From the NCBI GenBank assembly GCA_022425565.1, contig JAKMFG010000260.1:1-6061 (forward strand): a DNA stretch of 6,061 nucleotides, given 5' to 3'. The stretch comes from Alphaproteobacteria bacterium (GTDB lineage: Bacteria > Pseudomonadota > Alphaproteobacteria > Puniceispirillales > Puniceispirillaceae). Made by a program: the position numbers and the translations under genes. Below are positions 1 through 6,061 of this stretch, piece by piece. The notes under the pieces were generated by a model that was not told where the DNA came from, ran no database searches, and saw nothing but the letters and a program-made list of their open reading frames with translations. How positions within the stretch are numbered: position 1 is the stretch's first letter; every line of letters starts with the position of its first letter.

Positions 1-1115
1 GCGCGCGCAATCGATTTGCCAAGCGAGGTCTTGCCGACACCAGGAGGGCCGACAAGGCACAGGATCGGTCCCTTAACCGACTTTGTGCGCTGTTGAACGG
101 CAAGAAACTCGATGATGCGGTCCTTGACCTTTTCCAGGCCATAATGGTCGGCGTCGAGAATTTCGCGGGCCTTGATGATGTCTTTCTTCAGTCGGCTGGA
201 TTTCTGCCATGGAACGGCGAGAATCCAGTCGAGATAGTTGCGGACGACGGTCGCCTCGGCGCTCATCGGGCCCATGTTCTTGAGCTTGCGCATTTCGGCA
301 TCCGCCTTTTCGCGGGCGGCTTGCGGCATCTTTGTCTCTTCAAGCTGTGCCTCAAGCTCTTCCAGTTCGCCGCGGCCGTCTTCGCCGTCGCCGAGCTCCT
401 TCTGGATGGCCTTCATCTGTTCGTTCAGATAATACTCGCGCTGCGTCTTCTCCATCTGACGCTTGACGCGGTTGCGGACCCGCTTTTCAACCTGCAGCGC
501 GCCAATCTCCTCTTCCATCAGCTGGAAGATACGCTCAAGCCGCTGGTGGATATCAAGATGCTCAAGAAGCTCTTGTTTTTCCTCGATCTTCACAGCCAGA
601 TGTGAGGCGATCATATCGGCGATCTTGTCGGCCTCCGTGACCTGCTCAATGGCACTGAGGACTTCCGATGCAACCTTCTTGTTGAATTTGATATACTGGT
701 CGAACTGCTGTACGGCGGCGCGCGCCAGGCCTTCGGTGTCAGCACCGAGATAGCCGTCCTGCTCCAGGATTTCGGCATCGACAGCAAGAAATCCTTCATT
801 CGAATTCAGCGACTGATGGTCGATCACAACGCGCTCGCCACCTTCAACGAGCACCTTCACGGCACCGTCAGGCAGTTTCAACAGTTGCAGGATCGATCCA
901 ACCGTGCCGATGGTGTACAGACCATCGGCATCCGGATCCTCGGTGTCGGCTTCCTTCTGGGTTACCAGGATGATCTGCTTGTCCTCGGCCATTACGGCCT
1001 CAAGCGCGCGGATCGACTTCTCGCGGCCGACGAACAGCGGCACGATCATGTGCGGGAATACGACGATATCTCGAAGGGGAAGGACCGGGAGGGTGATCAT
1101 CGCTCCGTCTGACAT
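1..1115 (-). CDS. lon: Lon ATP-dependent protease, N-terminal 371 residues (3' end outside the window)
   Basis: Cytosolic AAA+ serine protease that unfolds and degrades misfolded and selected regulatory proteins. The frame is open from ATG at 1115 to the left edge with no stop. It starts MSDGAMITLPVLPLRDIVVF, typical of the Lon substrate-binding N-domain (about residues 8-200). A charged helical, coiled-coil-like stretch follows (about 200-280) with the family hallmark YYLNEQMKAIQKELG at 228-242. The small segment YLDWILAVPW (294-303) leads into the AAA+ module, and Walker A GPPGVGKT lies at 356-363 (bases 27-50). The window ends eight residues later, so Walker B and the Ser-Lys protease dyad are not visible; full Lon is about 800 aa. 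The start is supported by AAGGAG (1122-1127), 6 nt upstream of ATG. It lies 267 bp downstream of clpX on the same strand, so it probably has its own promoter as well as any readthrough. Identity is very secure. Confidence 0.97.
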   Translation of the reverse strand, partial: MSDGAMITLPVLPLRDIVVFPHMIVPLFVGREKSIRALEAVMAEDKQIILVTQKEADTEDPDADGLYTIGTVGSILQLLKLPDGAVKVLVEGGERVVIDHQSLNSNEGFLAVDAEILEQDGYLGADTEGLARAAVQQFDQYIKFNKKVASEVLSAIEQVTEADKIADMIASHLAVKIEEKQELLEHLDIHQRLERIFQLMEEEIGALQVEKRVRNRVKRQMEKTQREYYLNEQMKAIQKELGDGEDGRGELEELEAQLEETKMPQAAREKADAEMRKLKNMGPMSAEATVVRNYLDWILAVPWQKSSRLKKDIIKAREILDADHYGLEKVKDRIIEFLAVQQRTKSVKGPILCLVGPPGVGKTSLGKSIAR

Positions 1116-1170
1116 GTATGTCTCCTTGTTTCGCCGATCGGGCGGGAAGCCTTCCGGCGGGCACTGCAAA

Positions 1171-1192
1171 ACAATGGATTGTCTATGGACAA
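1171..1192. repeat. Two overlapping perfect inverted repeats in the lon leader
   Basis: Plus-strand ACAAT-GG-ATTGT (1171-1182) overlaps TTGTC-TATG-GACAA (1179-1192). Both have perfect 5-bp arms, so ACAA/TTGT half-sites occur three times within 22 bp. They sit where transcription from the candidate lon promoter would start, which is a typical position for a repressor site. No known regulator can be assigned from the motif, and a role in RNA structure is also possible. Confidence 0.4.
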
Positions 1193-1221
1193 GATATGGT
1201 GGCGGTCAGGGCGACCGTCAA
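1191..1221 (-). promoter_or_regulatory. Possible sigma70-type promoter for lon
   Basis: Read on the minus strand, TTGACG (1216-1221) is a good -35 match. It is followed after 18 or 19 bp by ATATCT or TATCTT (1191-1197), a weak -10. Transcription would start near 1184, giving a leader of about 70 nt before the lon ATG at 1115. The long spacing and poor -10 make this tentative. No clear heat-shock (sigma32) match was found in this gap. The downstream edge touches the palindromes at 1171-1192. Confidence 0.3.
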
Positions 1222-1382
1222 CCGGCCGAGCGGCCAGTCAGTCCGTGAATTTCGAGAAGAATATACCAATAAACACTTCACCGAGACCACTTTTGACACA
1301 GATGCGCGATGAATCGTCACGCAAACCTATCAAAGGCCGTGAGTGGCAGTTTATTCGATATCTGGTAACTGCGAGAGCGCGT

Positions 1383-2645
<1,263 letters not shown>

Positions 2646-2652
2646 GGTGTGG

Positions 2653-2658
2653 CTCCTC
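2653..2658 (-). promoter_or_regulatory. Ribosome binding site fixing the clpX start
   Basis: GAGGAG on the minus strand lies 7 nt before ATG at 2645. The clpP start at 3422 has the same GAGGAG at the same spacing (3430-3435). This supports the 420-aa ClpX over the version 16 residues longer. Confidence 0.75.
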
Positions 2659-2699
2659 GCGTCGCAGTGAGGCGCACCGGCGGCAGTGCGCAACTACAG

Positions 2700-2728
2700 T
2701 TTATGTGGGCTTACGGTTTCGATTCAAC
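2700..2728 (-). promoter_or_regulatory. Heat-shock (sigma32)-like promoter for clpX
   Basis: On the minus strand GTTGAA (2723-2728) is followed after 13 bp by CCCACATAAA (2700-2709). This is close to the sigma32 pattern CTTGAA-N13/14-CCCCATNT. A sigma70 reading is also possible (TTGAAT, 18 bp, TAAACT). The start point would be near 2693, leaving about 48 nt to the clpX ATG. A GANTC methylation-type site (GAATC) overlaps the -35, which may be chance. Heat-shock control of clpX is established in many Proteobacteria; its use here is inferred from the motif alone. Confidence 0.45.
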
Positions 2729-2783
2729 GATATTCTTGGACCGGCCCTGTCAGGCAGCCTGCAATTCACATACCGAAACCGTA
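2712..2783. repeat. 10-bp perfect inverted repeat flanking a 52-bp centre between clpP and clpX
   Basis: TACGGTTTCG (2712-2721) and CGAAACCGTA (2774-2783) are exact reverse complements. One arm lies in the spacer between the -35 and -10 of the candidate clpX promoter. The other lies 13 bp after the clpP stop codon. They could be a pair of protein-binding sites or the two sides of a stem in the clpP-clpX transcript. No T-run follows on the minus strand, so it is not a simple intrinsic terminator. Confidence 0.5.
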
Positions 2784-2795
2784 TTTTTGATGAAA

Positions 2796-3422
2796 TCAGC
2801 TGTCGCCTTCTGGCGTCGGGCGCTTCTCGACAACTGAGTCGATCAGGCCGAATTGCTGCGCGTCATCAGCGGTCATGAAGGTGTCACGCTCCATGATTTT
2901 CTCGATTTGTTTCAGCGTCTTGCCGGTATGTTTCTCATAGATACCGTTGAGACGGCGACGCAGGTCGAGAATTTCCTTGGCATGGATCTCGATGTCACTT
3001 GCCTGACCTTGAAAGCCACCACTCGGCTGGTGCGTCATAATGCGCGCGTTCGGCAGGCTGAAACGCTTGCCTGCGGCACCGGCTGTCAGCAGCAGCGAGC
3101 CCATCGACGCCGCCTGTCCGATGCAAACGGTGGATACGTCCGGGCGGATATATTCCATCGTGTCATAGATCGCGAGGCCGGAGGTCACGATGCCACCCGG
3201 CGAGTTGATATACATCGCGATATCCTTGGTCGGGTTTTCCGACTCAAGGAACAGCAGCTGCGAGCATACCAGCGAAGCGACACCGTCATCGATCGGTCCG
3301 GTCAGGAAGATAATACGCTCCTTCAGAAGGCGCGAGAAAATGTCATAGGCACGCTCGCCGCGGTTCGTCTGCTCGACGACCATCGGGACAAGGTTTGCCA
3401 TCGGCTGATCAAACTCGCTCAT
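2796..3422 (-). CDS. clpP: ClpP, proteolytic subunit of ClpXP/ClpAP
   Basis: Self-compartmentalised serine peptidase (family S14). Two heptameric rings form a chamber that cuts unfolded chains delivered by ClpX or ClpA. At 208 aa it is close to the E. coli length. The catalytic triad is intact: Ser106 in GQAASMG, His131 in MTHQPSGG and Asp180 in MERDTF, with the same spacing as E. coli Ser111/His136/Asp185. YINSPGG (71-77) and [17 protein letters not shown] (87-103) are further family blocks. A short N-terminal propeptide (about residues 1-8) is probably removed by self-cleavage, as in the family. The start has GAGGAG 7 nt upstream. Only 32 bp separate it from the tig stop, so the two genes are almost surely one transcript. 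ClpX follows in the same direction. Confidence 0.98.
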   Translation of the reverse strand: MSEFDQPMANLVPMVVEQTNRGERAYDIFSRLLKERIIFLTGPIDDGVASLVCSQLLFLESENPTKDIAMYINSPGGIVTSGLAIYDTMEYIRPDVSTVCIGQAASMGSLLLTAGAAGKRFSLPNARIMTHQPSGGFQGQASDIEIHAKEILDLRRRLNGIYEKHTGKTLKQIEKIMERDTFMTADDAQQFGLIDSVVEKRPTPEGDS

Positions 3423-3454
3423 CTCTCATCTCCTCGTTACGGCTGTCTTGCCGG

Positions 3455-4954
3455 TCAGGACTTTTTCTTGGCGGCCTTCTTTGCGGCCCCCTTCTTGGCA
3501 GCCGCCTTTTTCGGAGCCGCCTTCTTGGCTGTGGCCGACTTGGCCGCCGCTTTCTTGGCGGCCTTCTTGGCCGGCTTCTTCTTGGCCGCGGCCTCACCCT
3601 CGCCCGCTTCCGGGGCGGCATAGAGCGTTTCCACGTCCGTCTGTACCTCGGTTACATTTGCCATCTCGAGGATGAAATCAACCGTCTTGTCCTCGAAAAT
3701 CGGTCCGGCGAGCTGTTGCATCGCCTGTTCGTTCTTCTGGAAATACTCAAGAACCATCTGTTCCTGGCCTGGATAGCGGCGGGCTTCCTCGAATACGGCC
3801 TGGCGGGTATCCTCGTCGGTTACCTCGATATTGTTGACGCGGCCAATCTCGGTCAGAAGCAGGCCGAGACGAACACGACGCTCGGCCACAGTCTTGGCTT
3901 CGGCCTTGGCATCGTCATCCATACCCTCGTCGGCCGCCGGGTGCTCATGATCCTGATCATCGTCATGGTCATGGTCGTGCGCGGCCGGTGCATCCGGGTT
4001 CATCGCACGTGCGACATTCTCATACTCCGACGCATAGAGCGACGGCGGCACGTCGAATTCCTCGCCGGTTGCCAGCGCATCAAGAACGTTTTTCTTCAGC
4101 GCCTGGCGCAGTGCGGTCGCGTGCTGGCCGTTGATCTGGCCGGCAACGGCCTCGCGCAGGCCTGCAAGATCTTCAAAACCGAGGTTCTGGCCAAGCTGGT
4201 CGTCAATGGCAGCCTCGCCCTTTTCACGCAGTTCCTGGACGGTCACCTCGAATACAGCCGGCTTGCCGGCGAGATGAGCTGCTTGATACTCGTCGGGGAA
4301 AGACACGTTCACGTCACGGGTCTCGCCGGCCTCGGCGCCGATCAGACCTTCTTCGAAGCCCGGGATAAAGCTGTTTGAGCCAAGCTCCAGCGAATGGCCC
4401 TCGGCAGCACCGCCCTCGAACGCCTCTCCGTCAATACGGCCGATGAAATCAATCATGACGACATCGCCGGCTTTGGCAGCGCGCTTGTCGGTGACTTCGA
4501 CGGTCGGACGGTTGCTGTCTGCAATGTTCGTCAGCGCCTCGTCGACTTCCTCGTCGCCCGCTTCGAGCGTCGGCCGCTCAATATCGAGCTTGGCGAGGTC
4601 GGGCATGGTGATCGAAGGCATGATCTCGCATGACAGGGCTGCCTCGAGGTCCTTGCCGTCCTCATAGCTGGTGATCTCGACGCTTGGCTGGCTTGCCAGG
4701 CGGAGTTCGTTGGTTTCGATGGCCTCGCGCGCACCCTCGTCGAGCGCGTTCTTCATCGCCTCACCCTGAACCTGCGGGCCGAAGCGCGACTTCACCACCG
4801 ACATCGGCACCTTGCCCGGGCGGAAGCCCGGCATGTTCACGGTTGTTGCAAGCTCGGCGAGCTTTGCCGCGACCTGTTCGTCGATTTCGGCTGCCGAAAT
4901 GACAATGGCATATTCGCGGATCAGGCCCTCGGCCTTGGTTTCAGAAATCTTCAT
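3455..4954 (-). CDS. tig: Trigger factor, ribosome-associated chaperone and prolyl isomerase, with an unusual basic tail
   Basis: Binds the large ribosomal subunit near the exit tunnel and shields nascent chains. The N-terminal ribosome-binding domain (1 to about 115) has the signature GFRPGKVP at 43-50. An FKBP-type isomerase domain follows (about 155-243), with GDVVMIDFIGRIDGEAFEGG and FIPGFEEGLIGAEAGE. The C-terminal chaperone domain runs from about 244 to 445. Within it lies a His/Asp patch (326-338, five His and six Asp). After residue 457 comes a 42-residue tail of 19 Lys and 17 Ala, resembling the histone H1 C-terminus. At 499 aa it is longer than E. coli trigger factor (432 aa), mostly because of these additions. 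The frame extends upstream of 4954 without a stop, but that part crosses tRNA-Leu. MKISETKAEGLIREYAIVIS is the natural N-terminus and AGAGGA lies 10 nt before it. tRNA-Leu is 119 bp upstream and clpP 32 bp downstream. Confidence 0.97.
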   Translation of the reverse strand: MKISETKAEGLIREYAIVISAAEIDEQVAAKLAELATTVNMPGFRPGKVPMSVVKSRFGPQVQGEAMKNALDEGAREAIETNELRLASQPSVEITSYEDGKDLEAALSCEIMPSITMPDLAKLDIERPTLEAGDEEVDEALTNIADSNRPTVEVTDKRAAKAGDVVMIDFIGRIDGEAFEGGAAEGHSLELGSNSFIPGFEEGLIGAEAGETRDVNVSFPDEYQAAHLAGKPAVFEVTVQELREKGEAAIDDQLGQNLGFEDLAGLREAVAGQINGQHATALRQALKKNVLDALATGEEFDVPPSLYASEYENVARAMNPDAPAAHDHDHDDDQDHEHPAADEGMDDDAKAEAKTVAERRVRLGLLLTEIGRVNNIEVTDEDTRQAVFEEARRYPGQEQMVLEYFQKNEQAMQQLAGPIFEDKTVDFILEMANVTEVQTDVETLYAAPEAGEGEAAAKKKPAKKAAKKAAAKSATAKKAAPKKAAAKKGAAKKAAKKKS

Positions 4955-4965
4955 CGAACCTTTTT

Positions 4966-4978
4966 CCTCTGCAAGAGA
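4966..4978 (-). promoter_or_regulatory. Small hairpin covering the tig ribosome binding site
   Basis: In the tig mRNA, UCUCU-UGC-AGAGG can fold into a 5-bp stem (four Watson-Crick pairs and one U-G) with a 3-nt loop. The 3' arm holds the likely Shine-Dalgarno AGAGGA. A second weak AAGG at 4959-4962 lies closer to the start. The stem is short, so any effect on translation is speculative. Confidence 0.25.
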
Positions 4979-5037
4979 CGGCTCCCCGAAGCCACAACCC
5001 TCTTTGGCGACAGGGCCGTCTGGCAACCGGGTCGGTA

Positions 5038-5059
5038 ACCGGCGTGAATGTCCGCCGGT
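5038..5059 (-). promoter_or_regulatory. 7-bp GC-rich hairpin just downstream of tRNA-Leu, in the tig leader
   Basis: ACCGGCG (5038-5044) and CGCCGGT (5053-5059) are exact reverse complements around an 8-nt loop. The hairpin starts 14 nt after the encoded CCA of tRNA-Leu. It has no following T-run, so it is not a classical intrinsic terminator. It may be a 3'-end or processing signal that leaves the tig message behind. I see no good promoter between it and tig, which suggests readthrough from the tRNA promoter. Confidence 0.4.
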
Positions 5060-5073
5060 GACGGACGTGAACC

Positions 5074-5158
<85 letters not shown>

Positions 5159-5212
5159 AGCGTGGAGCCCGCGCGACACAAAGCGACAGCTGACGCTCCA
5201 TGCCGGGAGAAG

Positions 5213-5290
5213 TGGGGCGAGTGACCGGTTTTGAACCGGCGACCTCCAGTGCCACAAACTGGCGCTCTAACCAACTGAGCTACACCCGCC
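5213..5290 (-). tRNA. tRNA-His (anticodon GUG), with encoded G-1 and C73
   Basis: The acceptor stem GCGGGTG/CACTCGC (one G-U pair) is preceded by an encoded G at 5290 that pairs with C73 at 5216. This is the standard bacterial tRNA-His identity element. CCA is encoded (5213-5215). The anticodon stem CCAGT/ACTGG closes the loop TTGTGGC, giving GUG for histidine. The D arm TAGCTCAGTTGGTTAGAGC and T loop TTCAAAA are normal. It is the first gene of the minus-strand series, with a candidate promoter about 60 bp upstream. Confidence 0.96.
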
Positions 5291-5309
5291 ATCGCATTGT
5301 TCTGGCAAG

Positions 5310-5326
5310 CAGGGGACAAGCCCCTG
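5310..5326 (-). promoter_or_regulatory. Hairpin in the leader before tRNA-His
   Basis: CAGGGG (5310-5315) and CCCCTG (5321-5326) form a 6-bp stem with a 5-nt loop, 20 nt upstream of the tRNA-His 5' end. It probably folds in the tRNA precursor and is removed during 5' maturation. A regulatory role is not shown. Confidence 0.35.
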
Positions 5327-5351
5327 ACACCTGCCTGAAATGCAGGGCCGG

Positions 5352-5380
5352 ACATTAGCCGAGCCAATGGTCCCGCGCAA
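5352..5380 (-). promoter_or_regulatory. Candidate promoter for the tRNA-His/tRNA-Leu (and perhaps tig) transcript
   Basis: On the minus strand TTGCGC (5375-5380) and TAATGT (5352-5357) are separated by exactly 17 bp, within the context CTTG...GCTAATGT, which resembles alphaproteobacterial housekeeping promoters. Transcription would start near 5345, about 55 nt before mature tRNA-His. The -10 matches the consensus at only three of six positions, so confidence is moderate. Confidence 0.45.
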
Positions 5381-5408
5381 GTCCGATTTGCCGGTTTTCT
5401 GCGAATTG

Positions 5409-5422
5409 CCGCCGGCCGGCGG
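5409..5422. repeat. 14-bp perfect palindrome
   Basis: CCGCCGGCCGGCGG equals its own reverse complement. It lies between the divergent tRNA and oxidoreductase transcription units, upstream of the candidate tRNA promoter. It could be a protein-binding site, or simply GC-rich sequence that happens to be symmetric. Confidence 0.45.
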
Positions 5423-5459
5423 AACCCGCTGAAAAACCAAGCTGAGACAATGGTTTCCT

Positions 5460-5552
5460 CAATCAATCCAGCCTGTCAGAGCGCAATTGAAAGGCGCGAC
5501 CAATTGACTGCCGCAAGCCGCCTCCAGCCCTCTTGCCCGGCAGGGTTGATTG
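5460..5552. repeat. CAAT/ATTG repeats upstream of the oxidoreductase gene
   Basis: CAATTGA occurs twice with start points 17 bp apart (5484-5490 and 5501-5507). It is flanked by CAATCAATCC (5460-5469) and GGGTTGATTG (5543-5552), which are reverse complements at nine of ten positions. The arrangement is roughly symmetric and lies 55-147 bp before the start codon, a usual place for a transcription-factor region. No regulator can be named. Confidence 0.3.
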
Positions 5553-5606
5553 CCGCAGAGTGAAGGTGATGGTCCGTTGGACCTCCCCAGCACGGAGTGA
5601 CGATTG

Positions 5607-6061
5607 ATGGCACCAGACGACGCAAAGCCCCTCTCGGTTGCCACGCCGGGCGATGCTGCCGGTGCGTCGGTCCCGCCACCGCTGGACAGCCGCTACACAA
5701 ATACAACGGGCCGCGTCTTCATGACCGGAACACAGGCGCTGGTGCGCATGCTGCTTGACCAGGCACGTCTCGATGCGGCGGCCGGACTTGCCACCGGCGG
5801 GCTGGTGTCAGGCTATCGCGGCTCACCGCTTGCCACCTTCGATGTCGAACTGTGGCGCGCCAACCGGCATCTCGATGGCCACAAGATCGATTTTCTGCCA
5901 GCCGTGAACGAGGATATGGCCGCCACCATCATGGCCGGCGCACAACAGGCGGAACAGCAGCCATCAACAACCGTCGATGGAGTCTTCGGTCTCTGGTACG
6001 GCAAGGGACCAGGCGTCGACAGGTCGGGCGATGCCATCAAGCACGGCAACATGTATGGCAG
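5607..6061 (+). CDS. Indolepyruvate:ferredoxin oxidoreductase, fused form, N-terminal 151 residues (3' end outside the window)
   Basis: Thiamine-diphosphate enzyme family that oxidatively decarboxylates aryl-pyruvates (or related 2-oxo acids) to acyl-CoA, passing electrons to ferredoxin. The visible part carries hallmarks of the large single-chain proteobacterial form: PPPLDSRYTNTTGRVFMTGT (23-42), GLVSGYRGSPL (65-75), PAVNEDMAAT (98-107) and GVFGLWYGKGPGVDRSGD (125-142). By homology to pyruvate oxidoreductases, Glu102 is the likely cofactor-contacting acid. The start ATG at 5607 has GGAG 9 nt upstream, and an in-frame TGA at 5598-5600 rules out a longer protein. Only an adjacent TTG (5604) is an alternative. 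The family is usually over 1,100 aa, so iron-sulfur and gamma-domain features lie beyond the edge. The exact substrate cannot be judged from this part. It is transcribed away from the tRNA/tig cluster. Confidence 0.9.
   Translation, partial: MAPDDAKPLSVATPGDAAGASVPPPLDSRYTNTTGRVFMTGTQALVRMLLDQARLDAAAGLATGGLVSGYRGSPLATFDVELWRANRHLDGHKIDFLPAVNEDMAATIMAGAQQAEQQPSTTVDGVFGLWYGKGPGVDRSGDAIKHGNMYG

Larger units (their letters stand above)
5291..5606. other. Divergent intergenic region between tRNA-His and the oxidoreductase gene
   Basis: No gene is supported here. The open frames that enter it are translations of the tRNA-His gene or are shadows. It holds the tRNA leader hairpin and promoter on the left, a 14-bp GC palindrome at 5409-5422, and an AT-richer part (about 5430-5552) with repeated ATTG/CAAT motifs in front of the plus-strand gene. 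I could not find a convincing plus-strand promoter. Confidence 0.6.

Noticed and set aside
93..605. 170-aa open frame on the plus strand opposite lon
   Set aside because: Antisense shadow of the conserved Lon coding sequence, which is open throughout on the minus strand.
2853..3623. 256-aa open frame on the plus strand opposite clpP
   Set aside because: Shadow of clpP and the start of the tig 3' end. High GC makes such antisense frames common.
3395..4378. 327-aa open frame on the plus strand opposite tig
   Set aside because: It is a shadow of the trigger factor gene. Its Leu/Gly/Arg repeats are the antisense of the Lys/Ala tail, and the minus-strand product is unmistakable.
5434..5456. AAACCA/TGGTTT hairpin with a T-run on the minus strand, considered as a terminator
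   Set aside because: The stem is short and AT-rich, and no minus-strand gene lies upstream within the window for it to terminate.

Overview
The window looks like chromosome from a GC-rich alphaproteobacterium. It carries the protein quality-control cluster tig-clpP-clpX-lon on the minus strand, preceded by two tRNA genes. A divergent plus-strand gene for a fused indolepyruvate:ferredoxin oxidoreductase starts at the right edge. The alphaproteobacterial placement rests on protein resemblance and codon and GC style, so it is an inference. The tRNA-His encodes the standard G-1:C73 pair. That argues against the large alphaproteobacterial group (Rhizobiales, Caulobacterales, Rhodobacterales) known for the altered tRNA-His and HisRS identity, and suits a Rhodospirillales- or SAR116-like lineage. 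I cannot name the organism.

Layout, read in the minus-strand direction of transcription: a promoter-like site (5352-5380), tRNA-His(GUG) (5290-5213), tRNA-Leu(UAG) (5158-5074), a 119-bp leader with a strong hairpin, tig (4954-3455, 499 aa), a 32-bp gap, clpP (3422-2796, 208 aa), a 150-bp gap with a heat-shock-like promoter and a long-range inverted repeat, clpX (2645-1383, 420 aa), a 267-bp gap with a possible promoter and overlapping palindromes, then the first 371 codons of lon (1115 to the left edge, cut just after the Walker A motif). On the plus strand, after a divergent intergenic region of 316 bp (5291-5606), the oxidoreductase gene begins at 5607 and runs off the right edge after 151 codons.

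Functionally, trigger factor meets nascent chains at the ribosome exit. ClpX unfolds tagged or damaged proteins and feeds them to the ClpP peptidase. Lon independently degrades misfolded and regulatory proteins. The order tig-clpP-clpX-lon is widely conserved in bacteria. Every key catalytic or binding residue inside the window is intact, and I see no frameshift, mobile element, CRISPR array or sign of recent transfer.

The core of the window is ordinary. The points that stand out are two features of trigger factor (a 42-residue Lys/Ala tail like histone H1, and a His/Asp-rich patch in the C-terminal chaperone region) and symmetric, possibly regulatory DNA in the clpP-clpX, clpX-lon and tRNA/oxidoreductase gaps. 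I found no convincing undescribed multi-gene system.
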